Origin: Maritimibacter fusiformis
Lineage (GTDB): Bacteria > Pseudomonadota > Alphaproteobacteria > Rhodobacterales > Rhodobacteraceae
Assembly: GCF_008086115.1 (NCBI RefSeq)
Contig: NZ_VSIY01000003.1
Location: 186,001 to 250,000 of the forward strand
Length of the DNA: 64,000 bases
Direction: 5' to 3'
How positions within the stretch are numbered: the first letter of the stretch is position 1; every line of letters starts with the position of its first letter. The position numbers were made by a program, and so were the translations under genes. Shown in pieces: positions 18,561-27,779 of the stretch. The notes below the pieces were generated by a model. It had not been told where the DNA came from. It made no database searches and worked only from the letters and a program-made list of their open reading frames with translations.

Positions 18561-21461
18561 TCAGGTCTTGTCCTTCAACCCCATCAGCGCCTGGGCGAAG
18601 GGGTTGTCCGGGTCGATCCGGTCTTTCTTGGGGGGCCGTGACGAGAAGCTGGCGGGCTTGTCGTCCTTGCGGGGTGTGCCCCGGGGCTTGCCCTTGCCGC
18701 GCGGTTTGGCCGCCTTGGCCGCATCGCCCTGGGCGCGGGGTTTGCCCCGGCCGCGCGGCTTGCCGCCGCCCAGCCCGCCCCAGGTGAAGGTATAGAACAC
18801 CTCGGTTTCGTCCTCGGGGGTGGCCCTGGCCTGAACCTCGCTGGCGCCCGCGTCGCCGGGATGGGCGCTGGCGGCGGTGTCGGACCCGGGCTGCGCCTCG
18901 ACCGAGGCGGCGCCACTGGCGCCCTCGGGATGTTCGACAAGCGTTGCCGGCTCCTCGGGAGTTTCGGCGGTCGGCATGGCGTCGACCTCGCTGGCGCCCG
19001 CCGCCCCTGGCTCTGCCTCGCCGGTCACGTCGTGGCCGGGTTGCGCCTCGGCCTCGCTGGTGCCGGTAGGGGTCGGGTCTTCGGCCACGGCGCGGATCTT
19101 GGCGCGCTCGCCCCGCTCGGCCTTGTAGCCAAGCCCCTGCATCAGGTCGGCGAACTGCTCCAGCGTCATGCCGGTGATCGACAGCATGTCGGGGTTGGCC
19201 TCGAACCCGGTCCGGCTGTTCTGGCTGCGCAACTGGTCGGCCAGGCGTTCCAGCATGTCGATGCGGATCGCCCGCGCCCCTGCGACGCGGTAGCCTGCCA
19301 GCGTGTGAATCCGGGCGTCCGCCCCCTCGATCGTCGGGATGGTGACGAGCCCCGGCGGTGGGGCCTCGGGAAACTCGTCCAGCCCCGCCGCGAGGCTCCA
19401 GAGCACCAGCCGGAGCCGCGTCGGCGCGGGCTTCAGCAGCAACGGCATGAAGATGGTGAACTGGCCAAAGCGCACGCCATGCTTGCGCAACAGCCCGCGC
19501 GCCTCCTGGTCGAGTTCCTTGACCTCGTGGGCCACCTCGGCGCGGGGCAGCACGCCCAGCGCCTCGACCAGCCGGAAGGCAAAACCGCGCGCCAGCCCCG
19601 GCAGAGTCTCGTCCTTGGACAGGGCGATCAGCGGCTCGAATTGCGCCGCGACCTTGCGGTCGATGAAATGCTGCAGGCGCCGGGCGACCTTGTCGGCCAC
19701 GTCGCCGCCGGCCTCGTCGTCGACGAAGGGCTGCACCCGGGGTTTGAGGATGTCGTCGCCCTTGACCAGCTTGCCGACGGCGTGTTCGCCCCACATCAGC
19801 CCGCCCTGCTCGGTGAAATCCAGCTCGGTATCGGGGGCGTTGTAGAAGCGGTCGGCGCGCAGGTGGAACTGCGGCGCCAGCGCCGCCACCGCCGCCGCGC
19901 GCAGCGTCTTGGCCTCCTCGGGGCTTGCGGATTTGTCCTGGCTGAACCTAAACCCCTCAAGCCGCCCGACGAATTCGCCCTCGACGGTCACTTCACCCTT
20001 GTCGTTCACCTCGGCCACAAGGCTCTCCTTCTGTTTCAACCGGCGCAGCAGCACGGATGTGCGCCGGTCGACAAATCGTTGCGTCAGCGCGGCATGAAGC
20101 GCATCCGACAGGCGATCTTCTACCGCACGCGTCTCGCCGCGCCAATGGTCTTGATCGGCCAGCCAGCCTTTGCGTTGCGCCACGTAGGTCCAGGTGCGGA
20201 TGAAGGCCAAGCGTTTGGACAGCGCGTCGATGTCGCCAGCGGTCCGGTCGATGCGCGCGACCTGGGTGGCGAACCAGTCCTCGTCGAGCCGCCCATGTTC
20301 ATGCAGATCGGAAAAGATGCGCGACAGAAGACCGGTGTGCTCGCCGTGGCTGATGGAGCGAAAATCGGGGATGCGGCAGACATCCCACAAGAGCCTGACC
20401 CCCGGCCCGTCGCTGGCGCGCGCGCGGATCATGCCGTCGCCCGACAATTCCTTCAGCGCCATCAGGTCGTCGGCCTCGCGCGCCCGGGTCAGCCAGGGGT
20501 CGTCGGTGCCGGCTTCGAGCGTTGCGATCAGCGCCTCGACGGACCCGAAGCGCAGGTCGGAATTGCGCCAGTTGAGCTTGCGGATCGGGGTGAAGCGGTG
20601 CTCGGTGATCGCCTCGATCACCTCCGCATCCAGCCCCGGCGCCTCGCCGGTGACGCCGAAGGTGCCGTCGGTCATGTAGCGCCCGGCGCGGCCGGCGATC
20701 TGGGCCAGTTCGTTGGGCGCCAGCCGGCGCATCCGGCGGCCATCGAACTTGGACAGGGCCGAAAAAGCGACATGGGTGACATCGAGGTTCAGCCCCATGC
20801 CGATGGCGTCGGTGGCGACCAGGTGATCGACATCGCCCTCCTGATACATCGCCACCTGGGCGTTGCGGGTGCGCGGGCTGAGCGCGCCCATCACCACCGC
20901 CGCACCGCCCTTCTGACGCCGCATCAGTTCCGCCGTGGCATAGAGATTTTCAACCGAAAACCCCACGATCGCGCTGCGGGCGGGCAGTCGGCTTATCTTT
21001 TTCGAACCTGCATAGGTCAATTCGCTGAAGCGTTCCCGGCGCAGGAACTGCACCCCCGGCACCAGGGCGGCAATCGCGCCGCGCATCGTCTCGGAGCCCA
21101 TGAACAGCGTCTCGTGGGTGCCGCGCGCATTGAGCAGCCGGTCGGTGAAGACATGGCCGCGCTCGGGATCGGCGCAAAGCTGGATCTCGTCCACCGCCAG
21201 GAAATCCGGCCCCAGCCCCTCGGGCATCGCCTCGACCGTGGCGACCCAGTATTGCACCCGGTCGGGCACGATGCGCTCTTCGCCGGTGACCAGCGCCACC
21301 ACGCTCGGCCCGCGCACCGCGACGATCTTGTCATAGACCTCGCGCGCCAGAAGCCGCAGCGGCAACCCGATCACGCCGGTGCGATAGCCCAGCATCCGCT
21401 CGATCGCGTAATGCGTCTTGCCCGTGTTGGTCGGCCCGAGAACCGCGCTGATCCCCGCCAT
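18561..21461 (-). CDS. Suv3-like DExH-type RNA helicase
   Basis: 966-residue superfamily 2 helicase resembling mitochondrial SUV3. Walker A is GPTNTGKT at 9-16 and the Walker B box is DEIQ at 91-94; helicase motif VI is visible as AQIAGRAGRYM. Mitochondrial SUV3 unwinds RNA for the degradosome, and alphaproteobacterial relatives are thought to act on RNA too. After the helicase core the protein extends with repeated Ala/Glu/Ser-rich acidic segments (residues about 790-900) and a final Lys/Arg/Gly-rich tail likely to bind RNA. The start has GGAGG 6 bases upstream. It is followed without a gap by the S4-domain gene. Confidence 0.9.
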   Translation of the reverse strand: MAGISAVLGPTNTGKTHYAIERMLGYRTGVIGLPLRLLAREVYDKIVAVRGPSVVALVTGEERIVPDRVQYWVATVEAMPEGLGPDFLAVDEIQLCADPERGHVFTDRLLNARGTHETLFMGSETMRGAIAALVPGVQFLRRERFSELTYAGSKKISRLPARSAIVGFSVENLYATAELMRRQKGGAAVVMGALSPRTRNAQVAMYQEGDVDHLVATDAIGMGLNLDVTHVAFSALSKFDGRRMRRLAPNELAQIAGRAGRYMTDGTFGVTGEAPGLDAEVIEAITEHRFTPIRKLNWRNSDLRFGSVEALIATLEAGTDDPWLTRAREADDLMALKELSGDGMIRARASDGPGVRLLWDVCRIPDFRSISHGEHTGLLSRIFSDLHEHGRLDEDWFATQVARIDRTAGDIDALSKRLAFIRTWTYVAQRKGWLADQDHWRGETRAVEDRLSDALHAALTQRFVDRRTSVLLRRLKQKESLVAEVNDKGEVTVEGEFVGRLEGFRFSQDKSASPEEAKTLRAAAVAALAPQFHLRADRFYNAPDTELDFTEQGGLMWGEHAVGKLVKGDDILKPRVQPFVDDEAGGDVADKVARRLQHFIDRKVAAQFEPLIALSKDETLPGLARGFAFRLVEALGVLPRAEVAHEVKELDQEARGLLRKHGVRFGQFTIFMPLLLKPAPTRLRLVLWSLAAGLDEFPEAPPPGLVTIPTIEGADARIHTLAGYRVAGARAIRIDMLERLADQLRSQNSRTGFEANPDMLSITGMTLEQFADLMQGLGYKAERGERAKIRAVAEDPTPTGTSEAEAQPGHDVTGEAEPGAAGASEVDAMPTAETPEEPATLVEHPEGASGAASVEAQPGSDTAASAHPGDAGASEVQARATPEDETEVFYTFTWGGLGGGKPRGRGKPRAQGDAAKAAKPRGKGKPRGTPRKDDKPASFSSRPPKKDRIDPDNPFAQALMGLKDKT

Positions 21462-21500
21462 CCCGGCCTCCTTGTCTGCTGCCTCTGCGGCGCCGGCCGC

Positions 21501-22037
21501 TCAGATGCTCTTGCCCCGAAGTTCGGCTTCGAGCCGGTCGAGCGCCTCTCTTAGATCGGGGCGGCGGGGATGTATAGCAAGCGCGGCGCCGTAGACGCGC
21601 GCGGCGCGCTCAAGCGCGCCGGTCTCTTCCAGGATCACCGCAAGGCCGGACAGGGCCCCGAAATGGCGCGGCTCCAGCGCCAACGCGCGGGCGATGTCGG
21701 CAAGCGCCGGGCCATAGAGGCCAAGCTGGAAATAGGCGGTGGCGCGCGCGTTCCAGCCCTCGGCGAAATCCGGCGCATTCTCGACCAGCGCGGTCAGATG
21801 TTCGACCGCGGCCTGCGGCGCATCCGCCGCCATCGCGCTGCGCCCGCGTTCCAGCAGCAGGTCCATCGCCGCCGACCCCGACTCGGACCATTCGGCCCAG
21901 ATCCGGTCCTCGATCGCTTCCCAACTGCTTTCGTCCGCCGTCTTGAGCGCCGCGAACAACTCGTCCAGCCGCGCCTCTTCGGCCAGCGCCGGCGGCGCGG
22001 TGGCGAACATCACGAGAAAGACCATGAGCCTCAGCAT
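21501..22037 (-). CDS. TPR-repeat protein, exported
   Basis: 178-residue protein with a cleavable signal peptide (residues about 1-19, ending PALAEE) and at least three TPR units: residues about 50-85, 85-120 (NAPDFAEGWNARATAYFQLGLYGPALADIARALALEP) and 120-155. It is probably a periplasmic scaffold. It ends 40 bases before the helicase start and could be the first gene of that transcript. No specific partner can be named. Confidence 0.82.
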   Translation of the reverse strand: MLRLMVFLVMFATAPPALAEEARLDELFAALKTADESSWEAIEDRIWAEWSESGSAAMDLLLERGRSAMAADAPQAAVEHLTALVENAPDFAEGWNARATAYFQLGLYGPALADIARALALEPRHFGALSGLAVILEETGALERAARVYGAALAIHPRRPDLREALDRLEAELRGKSI

Positions 22038-22133
22038 GGCGCCAGTCTAACAGACCCGCCGGGGGCTTGCCCATCACCTTCGCGTAACACCGCGCCGGCG
22101 CATGACGTGCCGGCAGCCGGGCCGCGAATCGGT

Positions 22134-22162
22134 TTCACCGGCTTCGCCTTTTCCGCTAGACT
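22134..22162 (+). promoter_or_regulatory. Likely promoter of the SCP2-domain gene
   Basis: TTCACC (22134-22139), a 17-base spacer and TAGACT (22157-22162), 41 bases before the GTG start at 22203. Good spacing and position. Confidence 0.5.
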
Positions 22163-22202
22163 CGCCGGGAATGATCCAAACGCCCCAGATGGAGGAACCC
22201 CG

Positions 22203-22493
22203 GTGAGTGATGTGATCGAAAAAGCGGTGGCCGCGTTGAAGGAAAAAATCGGCAACGACGGCTTCGACGCCGTGGCGAAATTCGTCATCGAGGGCGAAGG
22301 CGCGGTGATGGTCGACCAGGATGGCGTGCGCCAGGGCGACGGTGACGCCGACGTGACCCTGACCGCCAGCGCCGACACCTTCCAGTCCATCGTGTCGGGC
22401 GAGCTGAACCCGACCTCGGCCTTCATGACCGGCAAGCTGTCGATCGACGGCGACATGGGTGCTGCGATGCGGCTGGGCAGCGCGCTGGGCTAG
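22203..22493 (+). CDS. SCP2 sterol-binding domain protein
   Basis: 96-residue single-domain protein of the SCP-2 sterol transfer family: FVIEGEGAVMVDQDGVRQGDGDADVTLTASADTFQSIVSGEL is the characteristic middle, ending with FMTGKLSIDGDMGAAMRLGSAL. In bacteria such stand-alone domains bind acyl chains or other lipids; the ligand is unknown. The GTG start is supported by GGAGG about 7 bases upstream. The next gene, an alpha/beta hydrolase, starts 56 bases later and may share the transcript. Confidence 0.9.
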   Translation: MSDVIEKAVAALKEKIGNDGFDAVAKFVIEGEGAVMVDQDGVRQGDGDADVTLTASADTFQSIVSGELNPTSAFMTGKLSIDGDMGAAMRLGSALG

Positions 22494-22548
22494 AGCGTGT
22501 CGCGCTTGGCTGAAACACGTGCATCCAGTCGACGAGGCACGCTTTAGG

Positions 22549-23487
22549 ATGGAGCCTGCGCCGCTTCACGACGACATCGCGCGCGGCCCGCGCGGCGGTC
22601 GTGCCTGGTGGCTGAACACGCCCGACGGGGTGCGCATCCGCGCCGCGATCTGGCAGCCCGAGGGCACGCCCACCGGCACCGTGATGCTGTTTCCCGGGCG
22701 CAGCGAGTATATCGAGAAATACGGCCCCGCCGCGGCAGACCTGACCGCGCGCGGCTTTGCCGTGGTCACGGTCGACTGGCGCGGCCAGGGGCTTGCCGAC
22801 CGCGCCACGCCCGATCCCCTCTTGGGGCATGTCGGGCATTTCGACGAATACCAGCGCGACATCGATGCGGTGAACGCGCTGATCCGGGCCGAGGCCCTGC
22901 CCGGCCCGTTCTTTCTGATCGGCCATTCGATGGGCGGCTGCATCGGGCTGCGCGCCCTGCACAACGGCCTGCCGATCCGGGCCGCCGCCTTCTCGGCCCC
23001 GATGTGGGGGCTGCAACTGCCGACCCACAAGCGCCCGCTGGCCTGGGTGTCGTCGTTCGGCGGCACGCTTATTGGCCTGGGCGAGCGGCTGGTGCCGACC
23101 GGCGAGCGCGAATGCTACGCCGCGATCGCGCCCTATGACGACAACATGCTGACCACCGACCCCGAGATGTTCGCCTTCCTGCAAGGCCAGCTTCGCGCCC
23201 GACCGGCGCTGGCCCTGGGCGGCCCGACCCTGTCGTGGCTGCGCGCGGCCCTTCTGGAGACCACACGGCTGACCCGGATGGCGCCGCCCCCGACCCCTGC
23301 CGTCACGTTTCTCGGCAGCCGCGAACGCATCGTCGCGCCCGACCGGGTGCACCGGATCATGGGCGGCTGGACCGGCGGCGCGCTGGAATTGGTCGAGGGT
23401 GCCGAGCATGAAATCGTGATGGAGCGCCCCGAGACGCGCACGCGCTTTTTCGACCGGGCGGCGGCGCTGTTCGGCGCCCATTCCTGA
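22549..23487 (+). CDS. Alpha/beta hydrolase (lysophospholipase / monoacylglycerol lipase-like)
   Basis: 312-residue serine hydrolase. The nucleophile elbow is GHSMGG near residues 125-130 (Ser is the nucleophile), and a late GAEHEIVMERPETR contains the catalytic His; an Asp is expected in VAPDRVHRI. The N-terminal half reads like PldB/MGLL: VVTVDWRGQGLADR. It probably cleaves lysophospholipids or monoglycerides in the cytosol. The ATG at 22549 is the first reasonable start; an in-frame extension upstream would overlap the SCP2 gene. Confidence 0.87.
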   Translation: MEPAPLHDDIARGPRGGRAWWLNTPDGVRIRAAIWQPEGTPTGTVMLFPGRSEYIEKYGPAAADLTARGFAVVTVDWRGQGLADRATPDPLLGHVGHFDEYQRDIDAVNALIRAEALPGPFFLIGHSMGGCIGLRALHNGLPIRAAAFSAPMWGLQLPTHKRPLAWVSSFGGTLIGLGERLVPTGERECYAAIAPYDDNMLTTDPEMFAFLQGQLRARPALALGGPTLSWLRAALLETTRLTRMAPPPTPAVTFLGSRERIVAPDRVHRIMGGWTGGALELVEGAEHEIVMERPETRTRFFDRAAALFGAHS

Positions 23488-23583
23488 CGGCTGCCCCGGA
23501 TTTCTTGGTTGGACAGACCCGGCCGGGATTGCCTATCCTCGACCCTGTCCCGCCGCCGGCGGTCAGTTGGAAAGGAACGCCTC

Positions 23584-24692
<1,109 letters not shown>

Positions 24693-24693
<1 letters not shown>

Positions 24694-25538
24694 TGACCCT
24701 GGAAACCGTCGCGACCAACCGCAGCCACGGCGGCACCCAGGGGGTCTATCGCCACGCCTCGACCGCCACCTGCACGCCGATGGAGTTCTCGGTCTTCGTG
24801 CCCGATCATGCCCCCGGCACACACCTGCCAGTGGTCTGGTATCTGTCCGGGCTGACCTGCACCCAGGCGAACGTGACGGAAAAGGGCGAATTCCGCGCTG
24901 CCTGCGCCGAACACGGGCTGATCTTCGTCGCCCCCGACACCAGCCCGCGCGGCGACGGCGTGCCCGACGACCCCGAGGGCGCCTATGATTTCGGCCTCGG
25001 CGCGGGGTTCTACCTCGACGCGACCCGCGCGCCCTTCGACCGGCACTACCGGATGAAGACCTACCTCGAGGACGAGTTACCCGGCGTCATCGCAAAGCAC
25101 TTCCCCGCCGACATGGCGCGCCAGTCGATCATGGGCCATTCGATGGGCGGCCACGGCGCGCTGACCTTCGGCCTGCGCAATCCCGGGCGTTTCCGCGCGG
25201 TCTCGGCGTTCTCGCCCATCGTGGCGCCGTCACAGGTGCCCTGGGGCGAGAAAGCCTTTTCGGGCTACCTTGGCGACGACCGAACCGCCTGGGGCGAACA
25301 CGACGCCTGCGCGATGATCGAGGCCGGTGCGCGGGTGGACGAAATTTTGGTCGATCAGGGCACGGCGGACGGGTTCCTGGCCGAGCAACTCAAGCCCGAA
25401 CTGCTGGCCGATGCCTGCGCCAAGGCAGGCATCGACCTGACGCTGAGGATGCAGGAAGGTTACGACCACAGCTATTTCTTCATCTCGAGCTTCATGGCCG
25501 ACCACCTCGCCTGGCACGCAAAGCGGCTCAAGGCCTGA
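24693..25538 (+). CDS. fghA: S-formylglutathione hydrolase
   Basis: Esterase-D-type hydrolase that releases formate and GSH from S-formylglutathione. The 281-residue protein has the nucleophile elbow GHSMGGHGAL (Ser is catalytic), an Asp in VDQGTADGFL and a His in GYDHSYFFI, completing the triad. Its early VWYLSGLTCTQANVTEKGEF stretch is diagnostic for FGH. The start ATG overlaps the dehydrogenase stop (TGATG). A hairpin-bearing element follows within 3 bases of its stop. Confidence 0.97.
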
Positions 25539-25540
25539 GC

Positions 25541-25600
25541 CATCGTCTTGGCAAGACACTCCGGGGTGAGCGGTCAGTTTGCCTGCAAACTGACCGTGAG
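25541..25600 (+). repeat. 3'-end-associated repeat, copy A, with 12-bp hairpin
   Basis: A relative of a motif found after five genes here: CATCGTCTTGGCA...ACACTCC begins 2 bases after the fghA stop. It is followed by a perfect 12-bp stem with a 2-base loop (25571-25582 with 25585-25596; stem CGGTCAGTTTGC). It lies between the convergent ends of fghA and the pirin gene and probably ends transcription or stabilizes the fghA mRNA 3' end. Confidence 0.75.
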
Positions 25601-25622
25601 GGTCCGGCCCCTCGCCCCCGCC

Positions 25623-26534
25623 TCAATGCTCCGGGCGGATGAAAGTGCCGTTGCGCAAGTCCGCCATCGCCTGGCGCAGCTCGTCCGGCGTGTTCATCAC
25701 GATCGGCCCGTGCCAGGCCACCGGCTCGCGGATCGGCGCACCGGACACCAGAAGGAACCGCACCCCGTCCTCGCCCGCCTGCACCGTGATCTCGTCGCCG
25801 GTGCCGAACCGGATCACCGTGCGGTTGCCCGACAGGTCGCGGATATTGACCTCCTGGCCCATCACCTCTTTCTCCAGCCGCACGCCCTCGGGCGCCGAGG
25901 CATCGGCAAAAGCACCTGCCCCTTCGAACACATAGGCGAAGGTCGACTTGTAAGTGTCGACGGAAAAGGTCTTTTTCACCCCCGGCGGCACCGAGATATC
26001 GAGGTATTGCGGGTCCGCCGCGATACCGTCAACGGGGCCGGACTTGCCCCAGAAATCGCCCACGATCACCCGCACCACGGTGCCGTCGTCATCGACCACC
26101 ACGGGAATGTCGGACCCCTTGATGTCCTGGTAACGGGGCGCGGTCATCTTCAGGCTCGACGGCAGGTTGGCCCAGAGCTGAAAGCCGTGCATCTGCCCGG
26201 CGGCGTTTCCGGTGGGCATTTCCTGGTGCATGATGCCGGAGCCGGCGGTCATCCACTGCACGTCACCGGCCCCCAGCCGGCCCGTGTTGCCCAGTGAATC
26301 CCCATGCTCGACCTCGCCGGCCAGCACATAGGTGATGGTCTCGATGCCGCGATGCGGATGCCAGGGAAAGCCGGCAAGATAGTCGGAGGGCTGTTCGCCC
26401 CGGAAATCGTCGAACAGCAGGAACGGGTCATGCGCCTTGGGGTCGTGAAACCCGAAGGCGCGGTGCAGGTTCACGCCGGCGCCCTCTACTGTGGGCGTTG
26501 CGCGGGACTGCGACAGGATCGGTCGGATGGACAT
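25623..26534 (-). CDS. Pirin family protein
   Basis: 303-residue bicupin of the pirin family. The metal-binding residues are visible in FPWHPHRGIETITYVLAGEVEHGDSLGN (two His and the later His), and MTAGSGIMHQEMP supplies the conserved His/Glu. Bacterial pirins range from quercetin dioxygenase activity to regulation of pyruvate metabolism; the role here is unknown. The start at 26534 is placed at MSIRPILSQS; an in-frame extension of 32 codons runs into non-conserved sequence. Confidence 0.92.
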   Translation of the reverse strand: MSIRPILSQSRATPTVEGAGVNLHRAFGFHDPKAHDPFLLFDDFRGEQPSDYLAGFPWHPHRGIETITYVLAGEVEHGDSLGNTGRLGAGDVQWMTAGSGIMHQEMPTGNAAGQMHGFQLWANLPSSLKMTAPRYQDIKGSDIPVVVDDDGTVVRVIVGDFWGKSGPVDGIAADPQYLDISVPPGVKKTFSVDTYKSTFAYVFEGAGAFADASAPEGVRLEKEVMGQEVNIRDLSGNRTVIRFGTGDEITVQAGEDGVRFLLVSGAPIREPVAWHGPIVMNTPDELRQAMADLRNGTFIRPEH

Positions 26535-26636
26535 GTGCGTTCTCCTTTCGAATGAAAGGTAGGACGCGCAGCTATGTGCGGCAAGTCGCGCATCTGTCAC
26601 CCCGCACGCAGCGCTTGTGCAGGGATGCACAAGATC

Positions 26637-27239
26637 TTACGTGCCGCAGTTCTCGCCCGCGAAGCACAGTTGCGGGGCAAAGCGCGGGCGGGTCATCACC
26701 ACGTCGCGCAGCGTCATGCGGCCGATGCCGGTCAGATTTTGCGAGAACGGCGGCTGATAGACCATCGAGGTCTCGACCACGATCACCCGTTCGCCCGACG
26801 GGATCACCGGCACGGTCGCTTCCAGGTGGTCCATCACGTCCTGGTTGGTGTAGGTCGGCATGTTGTCGGTCGCCTTCGACCAGTCGCGTTCGAGCTTGCG
26901 GCCGGGTTCGCCGCAATCCTCGGTGCAATGCACCACTGTCACCCTGATCCAGGCGTCGGTTCCCGAGCGGGTGAGGTATTCATAAACCTCCTCGGCGCCG
27001 TTGAGATAGTCCATGTCCAGCACCCGCGTCTCGCGCGACATCAGGTCGGACACCGCGTAATTCGCCTTGAGCGACAAGGACTTGGCCCGGTAGGCATCGA
27101 ACCAGGAATAGGTCGCCAGAAACGCCCAGAGCAGGATCGGCAGGATGATCACGGCCTCGACCGTGACGCTGGCGTCTTCGTCGCGCCCGAACCGGGCCGC
27201 CCTCGCGCGGGTTTGTGTCCACATTCGTCCCATCCTCAT
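26637..27239 (-). CDS. TadE-like pseudopilin / pilus assembly protein
   Basis: 200-residue protein with an N-terminal cytoplasmic stretch, then ASVTVEAVIILPILLWAFLATYSWF at about residues 23-47, the hydrophobic helix of a TadE/TadF-type pseudopilin with Glu at the position equivalent to +5. The periplasmic part has a Cys-rich pair (HCTEDCGEP, LCFAGENC). It overlaps the preceding TadE gene by four bases (ATGA), so the start at 27239 is well supported. Likely the TadF-role component of a Tad secretion system. The corresponding tad operon is about 27 kb further right. Confidence 0.8.
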   Translation of the reverse strand: MRMGRMWTQTRARAARFGRDEDASVTVEAVIILPILLWAFLATYSWFDAYRAKSLSLKANYAVSDLMSRETRVLDMDYLNGAEEVYEYLTRSGTDAWIRVTVVHCTEDCGEPGRKLERDWSKATDNMPTYTNQDVMDHLEATVPVIPSGERVIVVETSMVYQPPFSQNLTGIGRMTLRDVVMTRPRFAPQLCFAGENCGT

Positions 27240-27778
27240 GGCTCGTTCACGAAGGTGGACGAGGCGGTCAGGGTGAACCCGCCGCTGTCGTCCTTGGGCA
27301 GGTTCATCACGTAAGGCGTGGTGCCGAAGAACGGATCGACCACCACGCAGACCCGCACCATCATCAGGTCGTTGAGCCGCCCGAATTCGAAATCCAGCGC
27401 CGGCTGGATTTCCGCGTCGCGGTCGGTACAGGTGATCCCGGCGCTGGGCAGGTTCCAGGCATTGGGCGACACGTTGGTCAGCTCGACCATGATGTTGTCT
27501 TCGCATTGCGGCAGGATCATCGCATCGTTGCAGATCCGGCGTTTCAACTCGTCCGATGTCGCCGGTTCGAGCGAGCCGAGCCGGAGCGCGCGCACGTTGA
27601 GATCGACGGCGCGCTCCAGAAGCGTGTTGCGCGCCAGGAACAGCGACATCTCGAAAGACGACAGGAACAGCATCATGAACGCCGGGAACAGGATGACGAA
27701 CTCGATCGTCGCCGTCCCGTCTTCACGCCGGAACCCTCGTACGAGGCCGCCCAACACCCGTCTTGCCAAGGCAAACAT
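27236..27778 (-). CDS. tadE: TadE-like pseudopilin
   Basis: 180-residue protein. The prepilin-like segment EDGTATIEFVILFPAFMMLFLSSF is near residues 19-42, with Gly before the cut site and Glu/Phe at +5/+6, as in TadE pseudopilins processed by the TadV peptidase. The rest is periplasmic, with Cys pairs that may form disulfides. It starts 2 bases after the TadG-like gene stop and its stop overlaps the next start, forming a tight three-gene operon tadG-tadE-tadE/F. Confidence 0.85.
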   Translation of the reverse strand: MFALARRVLGGLVRGFRREDGTATIEFVILFPAFMMLFLSSFEMSLFLARNTLLERAVDLNVRALRLGSLEPATSDELKRRICNDAMILPQCEDNIMVELTNVSPNAWNLPSAGITCTDRDAEIQPALDFEFGRLNDLMMVRVCVVVDPFFGTTPYVMNLPKDDSGGFTLTASSTFVNEP

Positions 27779-27779
27779 G

